Assembly: GCF_002291145.1 (NCBI RefSeq)
Contig: NZ_NTGE01000150.1
Location: 1 to 64,000, forward strand
DNA length: 64,000 nucleotides
Reading direction: 5' to 3'
Source: Streptomyces sp. SA15
GTDB lineage: Bacteria; Actinomycetota; Actinomycetes; Streptomycetales; Streptomycetaceae
Shown piece after piece: positions 25,515 through 33,693 of the stretch. The notes under the pieces were generated by a model. That model made no database searches and was not told where the DNA came from. It was given only the letters and a program-made list of their open reading frames with translations. The position numbers and the translations under genes were made by a program. How positions within the stretch are numbered: the stretch's first letter is position 1; every line of letters begins with the position of its first letter.

Positions 25515-27140
25515 TCAGCCGACCTTGATCTGGTCGTACACCGGGACGCTGAAGGGGTTGAGCTTCACGTCGGACAGCCGCTCCGAGTAGCCGGCGCTGC
25601 CGTTCTGGTACCAGAGTGGGATGGCGCCCATGTTGTCCCTGAGGACCTCCTCGGCCTGCTGGAACTTCTCCACCGCCTCGCTCCTGTCGGTCTCGGCGTT
25701 GGCCTCGTCGACCAGCTTGTCGAACTTCTTGTTGGTCCACTTGCCGTCGTTGGACGAGGCGTTGGTGTAGTAGAGCGGCTGGACGAAGTTCTGGATCAGC
25801 GGGTAGTCCATCTGCCAGCCGGCGCGGAACGGGCCGGGCATCTTCTGGTCGCCCATCCGGCTACGGAAGTCGGCGAAGGTGCCGATCGGGTTGCCGACGC
25901 AGGCCCTGTCCTGGCCGAGGGCGTTGTTGATGGAGTGGCAGACCGCGTCGACCCACTCCCGGTGGGAGCCGGTGTCCGCGTTGTACGTGATCTTGAGCTG
26001 CCCGCCGGGCAGCCCGCCGCCCTCCTCGATCAGCTTCTTGGCCGCGGCGGGGTCGTACTCACAGGCGTCCCCGCACAGGCCTGCCTTGTAGCCGCCGTCC
26101 TCGCCGAGGACCGGGGAGGTCCAGTCGGTGGCGGGGGTGCGGGTCTTCTGGAAGATGGTGTTCGTGATCTGCTCGCGGTTGATCGCCCGGGACAGGCCGG
26201 TGCGGACCTTCTCCATGCCGGGCTTGTTCCAGGCCTTGTCGTAGAACGGGAAGGCGAGAGTCTGGATGATGCCGGCCGGGGTGCTGATGTACCGGTCGCC
26301 GAGGTCGCTGTGGACGTTCCTCAGCTGGGAGGCGGGGATGTCGTCGGCGAGATCGAGGTGGCCGGCCATCAGGTCGGTGTAGGCGGTGTTGTTGTCGGTG
26401 TAGACCTTCAGGTCCACGCCGCCGTTTCGCGCCTTGTCCTCGCCGGGGTAGGCGTCCCACGCCCGCAGGGACATCTGCGAGCCCTTGGTGTACGACTCGA
26501 CGGTGTACGGCCCGTTGCCGATCGGCCTCCGCACCCAGGCGTCGTGGTCGTCGAAGAAGGCGCGCGGCAGCGGGGCGAAGGCGTTGTAGCCGAGGGTGTC
26601 CGGGAAGCTGGAGAACTTCTGGGCGAGCCTGACGGTGAAGGTCCTGTCGCCGGTGACCTTCAGGCCGGAGAGCGTGTCGGCGCTCTGCTTGCCGCCGTCC
26701 TCCGGGTGGACCTTGTCGTAGCCCTCGATGTACCCGAAGAAGTAGGCGTTCTTCTGCTTGTTCCTCAGACTCGCCCCGTAGTTCCAGGCGTCGACGAAGG
26801 ACCTGGCGGTGACGGGCTCCCCGTTGCTGAACGTCCAGCCGTCCTTGACGGTGATGGTGAAGTTCCGCGAGTCCGAGGTCTCGATCCGCTCGGCCAGCAT
26901 GTCCTCGGCCTCGCCGGTCTCCGGGTCGTACCGCTTCAGGCCCCGGAAGATCATGTCGAGGACCTTGCCGCCCTGCACGTCATTGGTGTTGGCCGGCTCC
27001 AGCGGGTTCTGCGGGTCCCCCCAGGAGGAACTGAGCACCGCACCGGTGTCGCTGCCACCGGCGCAGCCCCCGCAGGCCGTCGCCACGAGGGCTGCCGCCG
27101 CAGCGCAGACGGCCCATCTGGCGTGCGTGGCTCCGCGCAT
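25515..27140 (-). CDS. Peptide-binding lipoprotein (copy 1, OppA/DppA type)
   Basis: Extracytoplasmic solute-binding protein of 541 residues (SBP_bac_5 family) that delivers oligopeptides to the permease. N-terminal lipoprotein signal ends in LVATAC (Cys 23 as lipid anchor). Family landmarks: WGDPQNPLEPANT, PIGNGPYTVESYTKGSQMSLRAWDAYPG and a C-terminal IPLWYQNGSAGYSE. ATG 27140 follows AAGAGGAGG. First gene of the five-gene operon; shares close family resemblance with copy 2 at 36.8-38.4 kb. Confidence 0.93.
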   Translation of the reverse strand: MRGATHARWAVCAAAAALVATACGGCAGGSDTGAVLSSSWGDPQNPLEPANTNDVQGGKVLDMIFRGLKRYDPETGEAEDMLAERIETSDSRNFTITVKDGWTFSNGEPVTARSFVDAWNYGASLRNKQKNAYFFGYIEGYDKVHPEDGGKQSADTLSGLKVTGDRTFTVRLAQKFSSFPDTLGYNAFAPLPRAFFDDHDAWVRRPIGNGPYTVESYTKGSQMSLRAWDAYPGEDKARNGGVDLKVYTDNNTAYTDLMAGHLDLADDIPASQLRNVHSDLGDRYISTPAGIIQTLAFPFYDKAWNKPGMEKVRTGLSRAINREQITNTIFQKTRTPATDWTSPVLGEDGGYKAGLCGDACEYDPAAAKKLIEEGGGLPGGQLKITYNADTGSHREWVDAVCHSINNALGQDRACVGNPIGTFADFRSRMGDQKMPGPFRAGWQMDYPLIQNFVQPLYYTNASSNDGKWTNKKFDKLVDEANAETDRSEAVEKFQQAEEVLRDNMGAIPLWYQNGSAGYSERLSDVKLNPFSVPVYDQIKVG

Positions 27141-27550
27141 GGAGTCCCTCCTCTTGCCGGTCCGTTACCGGCCAATATCCGGTCAACCAGCGCGAAGCGC
27201 ACACGCACCGGACCTTTAGGAGGGATCTGCCATCCGGATGCACGCGTCCGAACGGGGTGCTGACACGGACGATCCGCACGGCGTCAGTGGATCTTCACCT
27301 GGAGACCGCCTCCTTCCGGCGTCACGGGAAGGCGGGGAACGAACGACGCCGAGCTGGGCGTGCGGTCACAGCCGTCGCCTGATCGGCCCCCAGCTCAAAC
27401 GTCACCGACCACATCAACTTGCTCGGCCGGCATGCCCTCACACGGCCTCTGGCGCCGGACCTGCGCCCACAGGTCTCCGACCAGTTCTCCAAAAGAAATT
27501 CTGCAAAAATATCTTTCCAAACTCTCTGCTTGGCTCTAACCTCCCGTCAT
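27141..27550. other. Divergent intergenic region
   Basis: 410 bp between the peptide importer operon and the ArsR-like gene. The last 70 bp before 27551 are strikingly A/T-rich for this genome and probably contain the regulator's promoter and its own operator. TTGACC (reverse strand, near 27180) could serve the importer operon. No gene seen. Confidence 0.4.
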
Positions 27551-28195
27551 ATGGTCAGCGAAGAGCAGAAACGCGTACTCGATCCCGAGCAGGACACGGC
27601 AGCCCTGAAGGCCCTCACGCACCCTCTGCGTATCCGGCTGCTCGGGATGCTGCGGCAGGACGGCCCGGCCACTGCGAGTGAACTCGCGGTCAGGACCGGG
27701 GAGTCATCCGCTTCGACCAGTTATCACCTGCGGGTGCTGGCGAAGTACGCGTTCGTCGCCGAGGCCGAGCACCGTGACGGGCGGGAGCGTCGCTGGCAGG
27801 CGGTGCACTCCGTGACCTCCTGGAGCAACAAGGCCATGGAAGCCTCGCCGGGAAGCCGCGCCTGGGTCAGCTTGTCGCGAAGGCGTCAGATCGAGCACCT
27901 GGAGGCATCTCTGGTCCGGCACGAGGCCGACATCGCCGCCGGGCGGCTGGGCCAGGAGTGGGTGGAGCCGTCCGGGATCAGCGACCTGATGCCACGTCTG
28001 ACCCCCGAGTCGCTCACCGAACTCTGGGAGGTGCTCGAGCGGAAGCTGGAGGAACTGACCACCCGGGACGGGGGCGATCCGCGCGCCGCGCAGGTCGTAC
28101 TCCTCACAGCCGGGCTGCCCCTGGCACCGCGCGACCCCGGCGCTGAACCGGACGCCTCTGCCCCAGCAGGGGCAGACGCCGAGGACGCGTCATGA
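27551..28195 (+). CDS. ArsR-like winged-helix transcriptional regulator
   Basis: A 214-residue regulator with an N-terminal HTH: ALKALTHPLRIRLLGMLRQDGPATASELAVRTGESSASTSYHLRVLAKYAFV. This is the HTH_20/ArsR pattern; no obvious metal-binding cysteines, so likely a drug-type sensor. The C-terminal half is helical and acidic. ATG 27551 has no good ribosome-binding site and may be leaderless. Its stop overlaps the MFS start (ATGA), so it probably controls that exporter. Confidence 0.85.
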   Translation: MVSEEQKRVLDPEQDTAALKALTHPLRIRLLGMLRQDGPATASELAVRTGESSASTSYHLRVLAKYAFVAEAEHRDGRERRWQAVHSVTSWSNKAMEASPGSRAWVSLSRRRQIEHLEASLVRHEADIAAGRLGQEWVEPSGISDLMPRLTPESLTELWEVLERKLEELTTRDGGDPRAAQVVLLTAGLPLAPRDPGAEPDASAPAGADAEDAS

Positions 28196-29535
28196 CCAGG
28201 AGGCTGGACTTACGCACCGCACGCCGACGCTACGTCACGGTCAGCGTTCTGTTCTGGCTGCCGCTGGGACTGAGCATCGCTCCTCTGATCCTGCTCTTCA
28301 CCGAGCGCGGCATGGCCATGGCGGTCATCTCGGGCTTCTTCGCCGCGCACTCCCTCACCGCCGCCGCGCTGGAACTGCCCACCGGAGGACTGTCCGACGT
28401 CGTCGGACGCCGCTCGGTTCTGGCCGCCGCCGGCCTGCTGAACCTGACCGCCTTAACCCTCGTGGGCCTGAGCAGCACTCCCTTGCTGCTCGGACTCGGC
28501 ATGGCCCTGATGGGCGCGGGCCGCGCCCTGTCCAGCGGACCGGCCGAAGCCTGGTACGTCGACACCGTCCAAGCGCACTCCGGCCCCGGCGCCGAACTGC
28601 GTACCGGCCTGGCCCGCGGCTCCTCCGCGATATCCGCAGCGCTCGCAACGGGCACACTGCTCGGCGGTGCCCTGCCCTGGCTGCTCGGACTCGGTCCTGA
28701 CTACGGGACCCGACTGAGCGAGGCAACGTCCGAGCTTGTGTTGCCCCTCTCTGTCCCGCTACTGCTGGGTGCAGCGGTCGAGATCGCCTTCGTGCTGTAC
28801 GCCTTGACCGCTCTTCACGAGCCGCCGCGGCCGACAGCCACCCTGCGCGACGTACTCCGAGACATCCCAGCCACAGTCTCGGGCGGACTGCGCCTGGGCG
28901 GACGCGACGCGCTGGTCCGCCGGGTCCTCCTGAGCGCGGGGGCCGCCGGCAGCGCCCTGGCCGCGATCGAACTGCTCACACCGGCCCGTGCCGCAGCCCT
29001 CACGGGCGCATCGGAATCGGGCGCGGTGCTCTTCGCCTCACTTGCCTGCGCCGGATTCATCTGCTCCGGTATCGGCAGCCACCTCGCGCCGCTCACCGCC
29101 CGGCTCGCGGGCAGCGGCGAGCGTGCGGTCATGGTGAGCCTCGGCACCAGCGCGGGCGGCCTGCTTCTGCTCGGCGCCACCGCAGCGTTCGCAGGAGTTG
29201 GCTCCATGGTCCTCGCGGCCACCGGCTACGGCCTGGTCTACCTCGGGCTCGGCGCGGCGGGGCCGAGCGAGAACGACCTTTTGCATCGCCGTGTCACAAG
29301 TTCGGGCCGGGCCACGGCGCTGTCCGTCCAGTCTCTCGCTCTGCAACTGGTGGCAGCTCTCACCGGCTTGATCGTTGGCGTCCTTCCGCCAGGCCCGCTG
29401 CCCTGGCTGGTGGGAGGCGCCGCATTGCTGGCAGGAGCTCTCCTGTGGGTTCACCGCAGCGGACCCACACCCCCGACGGCAACGCCTCAGTCACACGCCA
29501 TGTCGACCCCGAGCCCCGACGGCTCATTGAAGTGA
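28192..29535 (+). CDS. MFS transporter
   Basis: Membrane protein of 447 residues with about 12 hydrophobic segments. The motif-A-like GLSDVVGRRSVLAAAG follows helix 2, and AWYVDTVQAHSGPGAELRTGLARG is the loop seen in Tet-type and related exporters. Expected to export a drug or metabolite by proton antiport. Co-translated with the ArsR-like regulator (4-bp overlap). The 3' end touches a fragment of an ASCH-domain gene. Confidence 0.88.
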   Translation: MTRRLDLRTARRRYVTVSVLFWLPLGLSIAPLILLFTERGMAMAVISGFFAAHSLTAAALELPTGGLSDVVGRRSVLAAAGLLNLTALTLVGLSSTPLLLGLGMALMGAGRALSSGPAEAWYVDTVQAHSGPGAELRTGLARGSSAISAALATGTLLGGALPWLLGLGPDYGTRLSEATSELVLPLSVPLLLGAAVEIAFVLYALTALHEPPRPTATLRDVLRDIPATVSGGLRLGGRDALVRRVLLSAGAAGSALAAIELLTPARAAALTGASESGAVLFASLACAGFICSGIGSHLAPLTARLAGSGERAVMVSLGTSAGGLLLLGATAAFAGVGSMVLAATGYGLVYLGLGAAGPSENDLLHRRVTSSGRATALSVQSLALQLVAALTGLIVGVLPPGPLPWLVGGAALLAGALLWVHRSGPTPPTATPQSHAMSTPSPDGSLK

Positions 29536-29642
29536 CAGACGTACGCGTCCTCCCGCTGGCACAGGTGGGCCTCGACCATGCGCTGGACGAGGGCGAGGGC
29601 CACACCACCGTGGCTGAGTGGCGCGCGGACCACGAAAGGTTC
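29517..29642 (+). pseudogene. C-terminal fragment of an ASCH-domain protein
   Basis: A frame overlapping the MFS stop reads IEVTDVRVLPLAQVGLDHA and LDEGEGHTTVAEWRADHERF, which is the conserved end of ASCH-domain proteins (putative RNA-binding). No start or N-terminal domain precedes it, so it is a remnant. Basis: family pattern recognised by eye. Confidence 0.55.
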
Positions 29643-29665
29643 AGAGCGCGCAGTACGGTCCTGCC

Positions 29666-30118
29666 ATGGCAACCAGAATCGATCTGACCCTCGATTGTGC
29701 GGACGCGCAGCTCGTCGCGGGCTTCTGGAAGACGGCACTGGGATACGTCGACGAGCCGCCGCCGGCCCCTTACAGGACCCGCGAGGAGTGGCTCGCGCAG
29801 TTCGACCTCCCCGAAGACGACTCCGAGGACGACGGCGCCTGGCTCTGCGATCCCGACGGCGTCGGCCCCAGACTCTCCATTCTCAAGGTCCCCGAGCGGA
29901 AGACGGCGAAGAACCGACTCCACATCGACGTCCGGGTGCCGGGGCACGGCAGCGCCGACGAGCGGTGGGCGCGGATCCGGGGGGAGTCCGAGCGGCTCGT
30001 GAAGGCCGGCGGGAGCGTCCTGGAAGAGTTCGACGGGCACCACATCGTGATGGCCGACCCGGAGGGCAACGAGTTCTGCGTCGCCGCTGCCTCGGTCATG
30101 TCCCGGCGGGTGGTGTAG
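29666..30118 (+). CDS. VOC family (glyoxalase-like) protein
   Basis: A 150-residue protein with two beta-alpha-beta-beta-beta halves: TRIDLTLDCADAQLVAGFWKTALGY at the start and HIVMADPEGNEFCV at the end, the usual glyoxalase/bleomycin-resistance-like pattern (PF18029 type). Metal ligands are not obvious in the first half, so enzymatic activity is uncertain. ATG 29666. Stands alone downstream of the exporter. Confidence 0.85.
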   Translation: MATRIDLTLDCADAQLVAGFWKTALGYVDEPPPAPYRTREEWLAQFDLPEDDSEDDGAWLCDPDGVGPRLSILKVPERKTAKNRLHIDVRVPGHGSADERWARIRGESERLVKAGGSVLEEFDGHHIVMADPEGNEFCVAAASVMSRRVV

Positions 30119-30179
30119 CGACCTGGACTGCGGAACTCCGGATGGTCGGCACGAGACCCACGACCGGGATCAAGGGGAA

Positions 30180-30255
30180 ATTGCCAGATCTGTTCCACCC
30201 CCGCGAAGGAAAACACCAGGTGAGGTGGCCGTGCCGGTGGAACAGATCTGCCAAT
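30180..30255. repeat. Dispersed palindromic element, copy A
   Basis: Two 20-bp arms (30180-30199 and 30236-30255) pair with one mismatch around a 36-bp centre. The arms include TTCCACC/GGTGGAA and the ends ATTG/CAAT; the centre has GGAAAA and CCAGG. The same layout, spacing and conserved words occur at 57535-57615. The surrounding 30119-30486 holds no gene that I can recognise. Confidence 0.65.
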
Positions 30256-30486
30256 GACTGGGTGAGCGTCCGGGCCCCCGCGCAGATCGCGGTCGTGCCC
30301 TGGGGTGGTGGCCTCGTGCAGTCGCCCGGAGTCCGGCAGTCCGGACGGCTGCACCACACGGCGGACACGCGGCGGGACGCCACCGCTGCCTCGGTCCGAT
30401 GATGACCGGGTGCTGGGCCGCTCCCCCGGAGCGCACGGTTCCCGGCACCTCGGAGGGTGCCGGGAACCGGTAGGGGGTGCCAGGAC

Positions 30487-30717
30487 TCAGACCGCGTGCA
30501 CGACGTACTTTCCCTCGGCGAAGTGGCACGCCGACTCGTGCGCCACCGGGGTATCCGCGCCCTTGAAGGGCTCGGGGACCGCCCGGAGCGGCGTCTCCTC
30601 GGCGCACTTGTCCTGGGCCTTCCAGCAGCGGGTGCGGAAGCGGCAGCCGAAGGGCGGGGTGGCCGGGGAGGGCGCGTCGCTGGTGAGGATGATCCGCTCG
30701 CGGCCCTCACGGGCCTC
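30487..30717 (-). pseudogene. C-terminal remnant of an OppF/DppF-type ATPase
   Basis: About 77 codons with stop, closely matching the last part of the copy 2 ATPase (REGRERIIL, GCRFRTRCWKAQDKCAEETPL, VAHESACHFAEGK). All nucleotide-binding motifs are missing and similarity ends abruptly at 30717. A remnant of a third peptide importer or a partial duplication. Confidence 0.85.
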
Positions 30718-30742
30718 TCCGCACTGATGGCGACCCCACGAC

Positions 30743-30916
30743 CTGGGCGTCCCCTCCGGCTGCCGCTTCCACGCCCGCCGCCAGATCCTGGCGAGCGGAG
30801 AGGCGGAACGGGCGGGCGTCGCGGAGGCGTGCCGGACCGAGGATCCGGAGGTGCTGAACGGAGGTGCGGAGGCGCAGGTGACCTGGCACTCAGCCCCGTC
30901 GCGGATCACTGCGTGA
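30743..30916 (+). pseudogene. C-terminal remnant of another peptide ABC ATPase, opposite strand
   Basis: Frame reading LGVPSGCRFHARRQILASG, then VAEACRTEDPEVLNGGAEAQ and a stop at 30916. GCRFHAR and ACRTEDPE are typical of the C-terminal domain of OppD/OppF ATPases. It faces the previous remnant head to head, 25 bp apart, both lacking N-termini. Confidence 0.6.
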
Positions 30917-31343
30917 CGGCGGCCACCAACTCCACCTCGAAGCTGTCCGTGTTCGCGAGGTAGGCGGCGTAGTGGCCCGGGCCGCCCGCGTGCGGGTACT
31001 GGTCCGCGAAGAGCGGGGTCCAGCCGTGGGCGGGGGCCTCGGCCGCCAGTGCGTCGACCTCATCGCGGCTTCCGGCGTGGAAGGCCAGGTGGTTGAGGCC
31101 GGGACGCAGACGGTCATGGTCGGTGGCAGTCAGAGCCGGTGACCGCTCCACGACGAGATACGCCGTCCCCTGACACCAGCTTCGGCCGTGCTGCCATTCC
31201 TGGTACGGGTCGTAGCCGAGCCGGGTGAGGAGCCAGCCCCACTCGCGGACCGCCCGGGGCAGGTCGGGGACCCACAGCTCGATGTGGTGGAGCGAACCCT
31301 TCGACCTCTCACCCAAGCACGACTGGGAATCAGCCCCGAGCAA
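30906..31343 (-). CDS. VOC family protein
   Basis: Glyoxalase-fold protein of up to 145 residues. Two half-domains are seen: GSLHHIELWVPDLPRAVREWGWLL and LRPGLNHLAFHAGSRDEVDAL, ending YAAYLANTDSFEVELVAA. H of LHHIEL, H of LNHLAF and the Glu near the end fit metal ligands of the fold. The start is uncertain: TTG 31343, overlapping DUF397 by 14 bp, or TTG 31316. The 3' end overlaps the plus-strand ATPase remnant by 11 bp. Confidence 0.75.
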   Translation of the reverse strand: MLGADSQSCLGERSKGSLHHIELWVPDLPRAVREWGWLLTRLGYDPYQEWQHGRSWCQGTAYLVVERSPALTATDHDRLRPGLNHLAFHAGSRDEVDALAAEAPAHGWTPLFADQYPHAGGPGHYAAYLANTDSFEVELVAAVTQ

Positions 31344-31530
31344 TGCCTGTCACACCCTCCGTGACAGTACGGAGTAGAGCCCCGAGGGCGGTGGCGGTCG
31401 TCTCAATGACGATGGTTGGCTCATCGCTCTCGCGCAGGTGAGCAAGGCCCGTGGAGTAGGTGGCGATTTCCACGCAGTTCGCCGCTCCGCCTTCGCTGAA
31501 GCTGGACTTCTGCCAGCTGAGCTCGGACAT
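31330..31530 (-). CDS. DUF397 domain protein
   Basis: A 66-residue protein (MSELSWQKSSFSEGGAANCV ... EIA) of the DUF397 family, usually encoded directly after an XRE-type Scr1/DUF5753 regulator in Streptomyces and acting with it in toxin-antitoxin-like or developmental control (WhiJ/BldB-like circuits). Here it begins 11 bp after the truncated regulator. Intact; ATG 31530. Confidence 0.9.
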   Translation of the reverse strand: MSELSWQKSSFSEGGAANCVEIATYSTGLAHLRESDEPTIVIETTATALGALLRTVTEGVTGIARG

Positions 31531-31540
31531 GCGCGCCTCT

Positions 31541-31768
31541 CTAGAGCAGGGGGTACAGGATCCGTTGCAGGAGACCGAGCGAATCCCTGGCTGCTTGCGC
31601 CTCCGGCGAGGCCGCCGGATCGACAGCAGGAAGTGCCGCCTCATTCAACCTAGTGAACCAGTCCTCGTACTTGGCGAGCGCCTCCGCATCGTCCAGGTAG
31701 AGGGACTTCTCAATGTGAGATACCACGACGGTTCCCAACTCCCGCACCTGCGGCTCGATCAGCATTCG
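31541..31768 (-). pseudogene. C-terminal part of a Scr1-type (DUF5753) regulator
   Basis: About 75 codons from ATG 31768: MLIEPQVRELGTVVVSHIEK, SLYLDDAEALAKYEDWF, then ARDSLGLLQRIL. This matches the C-terminal end of Scr1/DUF5753 regulators that normally carry an N-terminal XRE HTH. The in-frame homology seems to begin about 31850; the HTH is absent and the deaminase gene lies where it should be. Position directly before DUF397 supports the assignment. Confidence 0.65.
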
Positions 31769-31862
31769 ACCTCCTTTGAGTACGAAGGGCTGAGCCAGTG
31801 CCGCATCAGACAACGTTCGCCCTGCTGTCGGCCAACGGTGCCAGCTCGCGCTGAGTGGCGGT

Positions 31863-32276
31863 TTACTCGGCGTCGAGCTGGTGGTCGGCCCAGACATAGC
31901 TTTCGGGGAGCAAGTCGGTGATGAGGACGGTTCGGACGCGGTCGTCTTCGCCGACGATGACCTTGAGTGCGGGGAAGTAGTCGAGAAGGACCTGACGGCA
32001 CCGGCCGCATGGAGGGACAACCCCCCGGTCGCGGTCGCCCACGGCGACGATCGTGTCCAGCTCATAGGCACCCTGGGCGGCTGCCGCGCCGACGAGGACC
32101 AGCTCGGCGCAGGGGCCTCCAGTGAAGTGGTAGGCGTTCACCGCCGTGACGATCCGGCCGTCCTGAGCGCGGGCCGCAGCCGCCATGGTGTGGTTGTCGC
32201 CCCGGCAGCGAGTGCGCGCGACGTGCGCCGCGGCCCGGATGAGTTCGTGGTCGACATGGTGGCTCTGCGTGGTCAT
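31863..32276 (-). CDS. Blasticidin-S deaminase-like cytidine deaminase
   Basis: A 137-residue zinc deaminase. Ligands C56, C90 and C93 and catalytic E58 lie in YHFTGGPCAELVLVGAAAA and PPCGRCRQVLLDYFP. The wording around the site and the C-terminal LLPESYVWAD is very close, from memory, to fungal and bacterial blasticidin-S deaminases (VYHFTGGPCAE, SPCGRCRQVLLD, LLPSGYVW), closer than to housekeeping cytidine deaminases. It may detoxify a cytosine nucleoside antibiotic. Start ATG 32276. Flanked by a transposase remnant and a truncated regulator, suggesting recent acquisition. Confidence 0.82.
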   Translation of the reverse strand: MTTQSHHVDHELIRAAAHVARTRCRGDNHTMAAAARAQDGRIVTAVNAYHFTGGPCAELVLVGAAAAQGAYELDTIVAVGDRDRGVVPPCGRCRQVLLDYFPALKVIVGEDDRVRTVLITDLLPESYVWADHQLDAE

Positions 32277-32297
32277 CTTCTCTGCCTTCGTCAGGTG

Positions 32298-32414
32298 TCA
32301 GGCGACGTTGACCCGAGTGACGAGGGCGCGCAAGCGAATACCGGCAGTGCGCTTGTTCCGCCAGATGATGTAGCGGCGGACCATGCTGCCCTGTTTGCGG
32401 TACTGGGTACCGAC
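32298..32414 (-). pseudogene. C-terminal remnant of a transposase
   Basis: A 38-codon frame ending at 32298 reads TQYRKQGSMVRRYIIWRNKR and then RLRALVTRVNVA, a pattern I associate with the end of IS630-like transposases. No other part of the IS or its ends was found. The rest of 32277-32544 shows nothing recognisable. Confidence 0.5.
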
Positions 32415-32544
32415 TGCGGCGGGCGAGGCTCGCTCGCCGACGGCCTCTCTGCGTCCTCACGCACTGGGCTGAGGACCAGGACCGCATGCGGGACGCCTGG
32501 AGCCGGGACTCGCGGCGCCCCGCGACACGTGCGGCCGTACGGGA

Positions 32545-33693
32545 TCAGGCCGCGTGCACGACGTCCTTCTCCTCGGCGAAGTGGCACGCCGACTCGTGTG
32601 CCGCCGGGGTGTCCGCGCCTTTGAAGCGCTCGGGGACCGCCAGCAGCGGCGTCTCCTCGGCGCACTTGTCCTCGGCCTTCCAGCAGCGGGTGCGGAAGCG
32701 GCAGCCGGAGGGCGGGTTGGCCGGGGACGGCACGTCGCCGGTGAGGATGATCCGCTCGCGGCCCTCACGGGCCTCCGGGTCCGGGACGGGGACCGCCGAC
32801 AGCAGCGCCTGGGTGTAGGGGTGCGTCGGGTGGTCGTAGATCTGCTCGTCGGTGCCGATCTCGGCCATCCGCCCGAGGTACATGACCCCGACCCGGTCCG
32901 AGATGTGCCGGACGATCGACAGGTCGTGCGCGATGAAGATGTAGGACAGGTTGAACTCGTCCTGCAGGCGCTCCATCAGGTTGATGACCTGCGCCTGGAC
33001 GGACACGTCCAACGCCGACACCGGCTCGTCGCAGATGATGATCTCCGGGTTGAGCGCGAGACCGCGCGCGATGCCGATGCGCTGGCGCTGGCCGCCGGAG
33101 AACTGGTGCGGGTAGCGGTTGATGTACTCCGGGTTCAGGCCTACGACGTCCAGCAGTTCCTGCACCTTGCGACGCCGGTCGCCCTTCGGGGCCGCCTCAG
33201 GGTGGATCTCGAAGGGCTCGCCGATGATGTCGCCCACCGTCATACGGGGGTTGAGCGAGGTGTACGGGTCCTGGAACACCATCTGGATGTTGCGGCGTAC
33301 GGCCTTCAGGGCGCGGCCGGACAGCTTGGTGATGTCCTGGCCCTTGTAGAAGATCTCGCCGGCCGTCGCCCGCTCCAGGTTCATCAGCAGCTTCGCCACG
33401 GTGGACTTGCCGCAGCCGGACTCGCCCACGATGCCCAGGGTCTCGCCCTGGTACAGGTCGAAGGAGACACCGTCGACGGCTTTGACGGCGCCGATCTGTC
33501 GCCTGAACAGGATGCCCTGGGTGAGCGGGAAGTGCTTCACCAGGTCGCGCACCTGGAGAATCGGCTCGCCCCGCTCGACGGGCGCCTCGATCGCGGCGAC
33601 CGCCTCCGTCTCGGAGCGGGCGTCCACGACTTCGACGTCGGAGACGTTCGGCGTGGCGTCCTGCGGCTCGTCGTTCTTGCTGAGCTCAGCCAT
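32545..33693 (-). CDS. Peptide ABC transporter ATP-binding protein (copy 2, OppF/DppF type)
   Basis: 382-residue ATPase of the second importer. Walker A GESGCGKST, signature QFSGGQRQRIGIARGL, Walker B EIIICDEPVSALDVS and the C-terminal GCRFRTRCWKAEDKC are intact. It has an acidic N-terminal extension of about 40 residues (SKNDEPQDATPNVSDVEVVD) absent in copy 1. Overlaps the upstream ATPase gene by 8 bp. Positions 33084-33452 are almost identical to the copy 1 gene. Confidence 0.93.
   Translation of the reverse strand: MAELSKNDEPQDATPNVSDVEVVDARSETEAVAAIEAPVERGEPILQVRDLVKHFPLTQGILFRRQIGAVKAVDGVSFDLYQGETLGIVGESGCGKSTVAKLLMNLERATAGEIFYKGQDITKLSGRALKAVRRNIQMVFQDPYTSLNPRMTVGDIIGEPFEIHPEAAPKGDRRRKVQELLDVVGLNPEYINRYPHQFSGGQRQRIGIARGLALNPEIIICDEPVSALDVSVQAQVINLMERLQDEFNLSYIFIAHDLSIVRHISDRVGVMYLGRMAEIGTDEQIYDHPTHPYTQALLSAVPVPDPEAREGRERIILTGDVPSPANPPSGCRFRTRCWKAEDKCAEETPLLAVPERFKGADTPAAHESACHFAEEKDVVHAA

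Noticed and set aside
24840..27263. An 807-codon open frame on the plus strand
   Set aside because: It is antisense to the permease and binding-protein genes and has no family signal.
30718..30742. Short spacer between the two ATPase remnants as an attachment site
   Set aside because: No matching direct or inverted repeat was found nearby.
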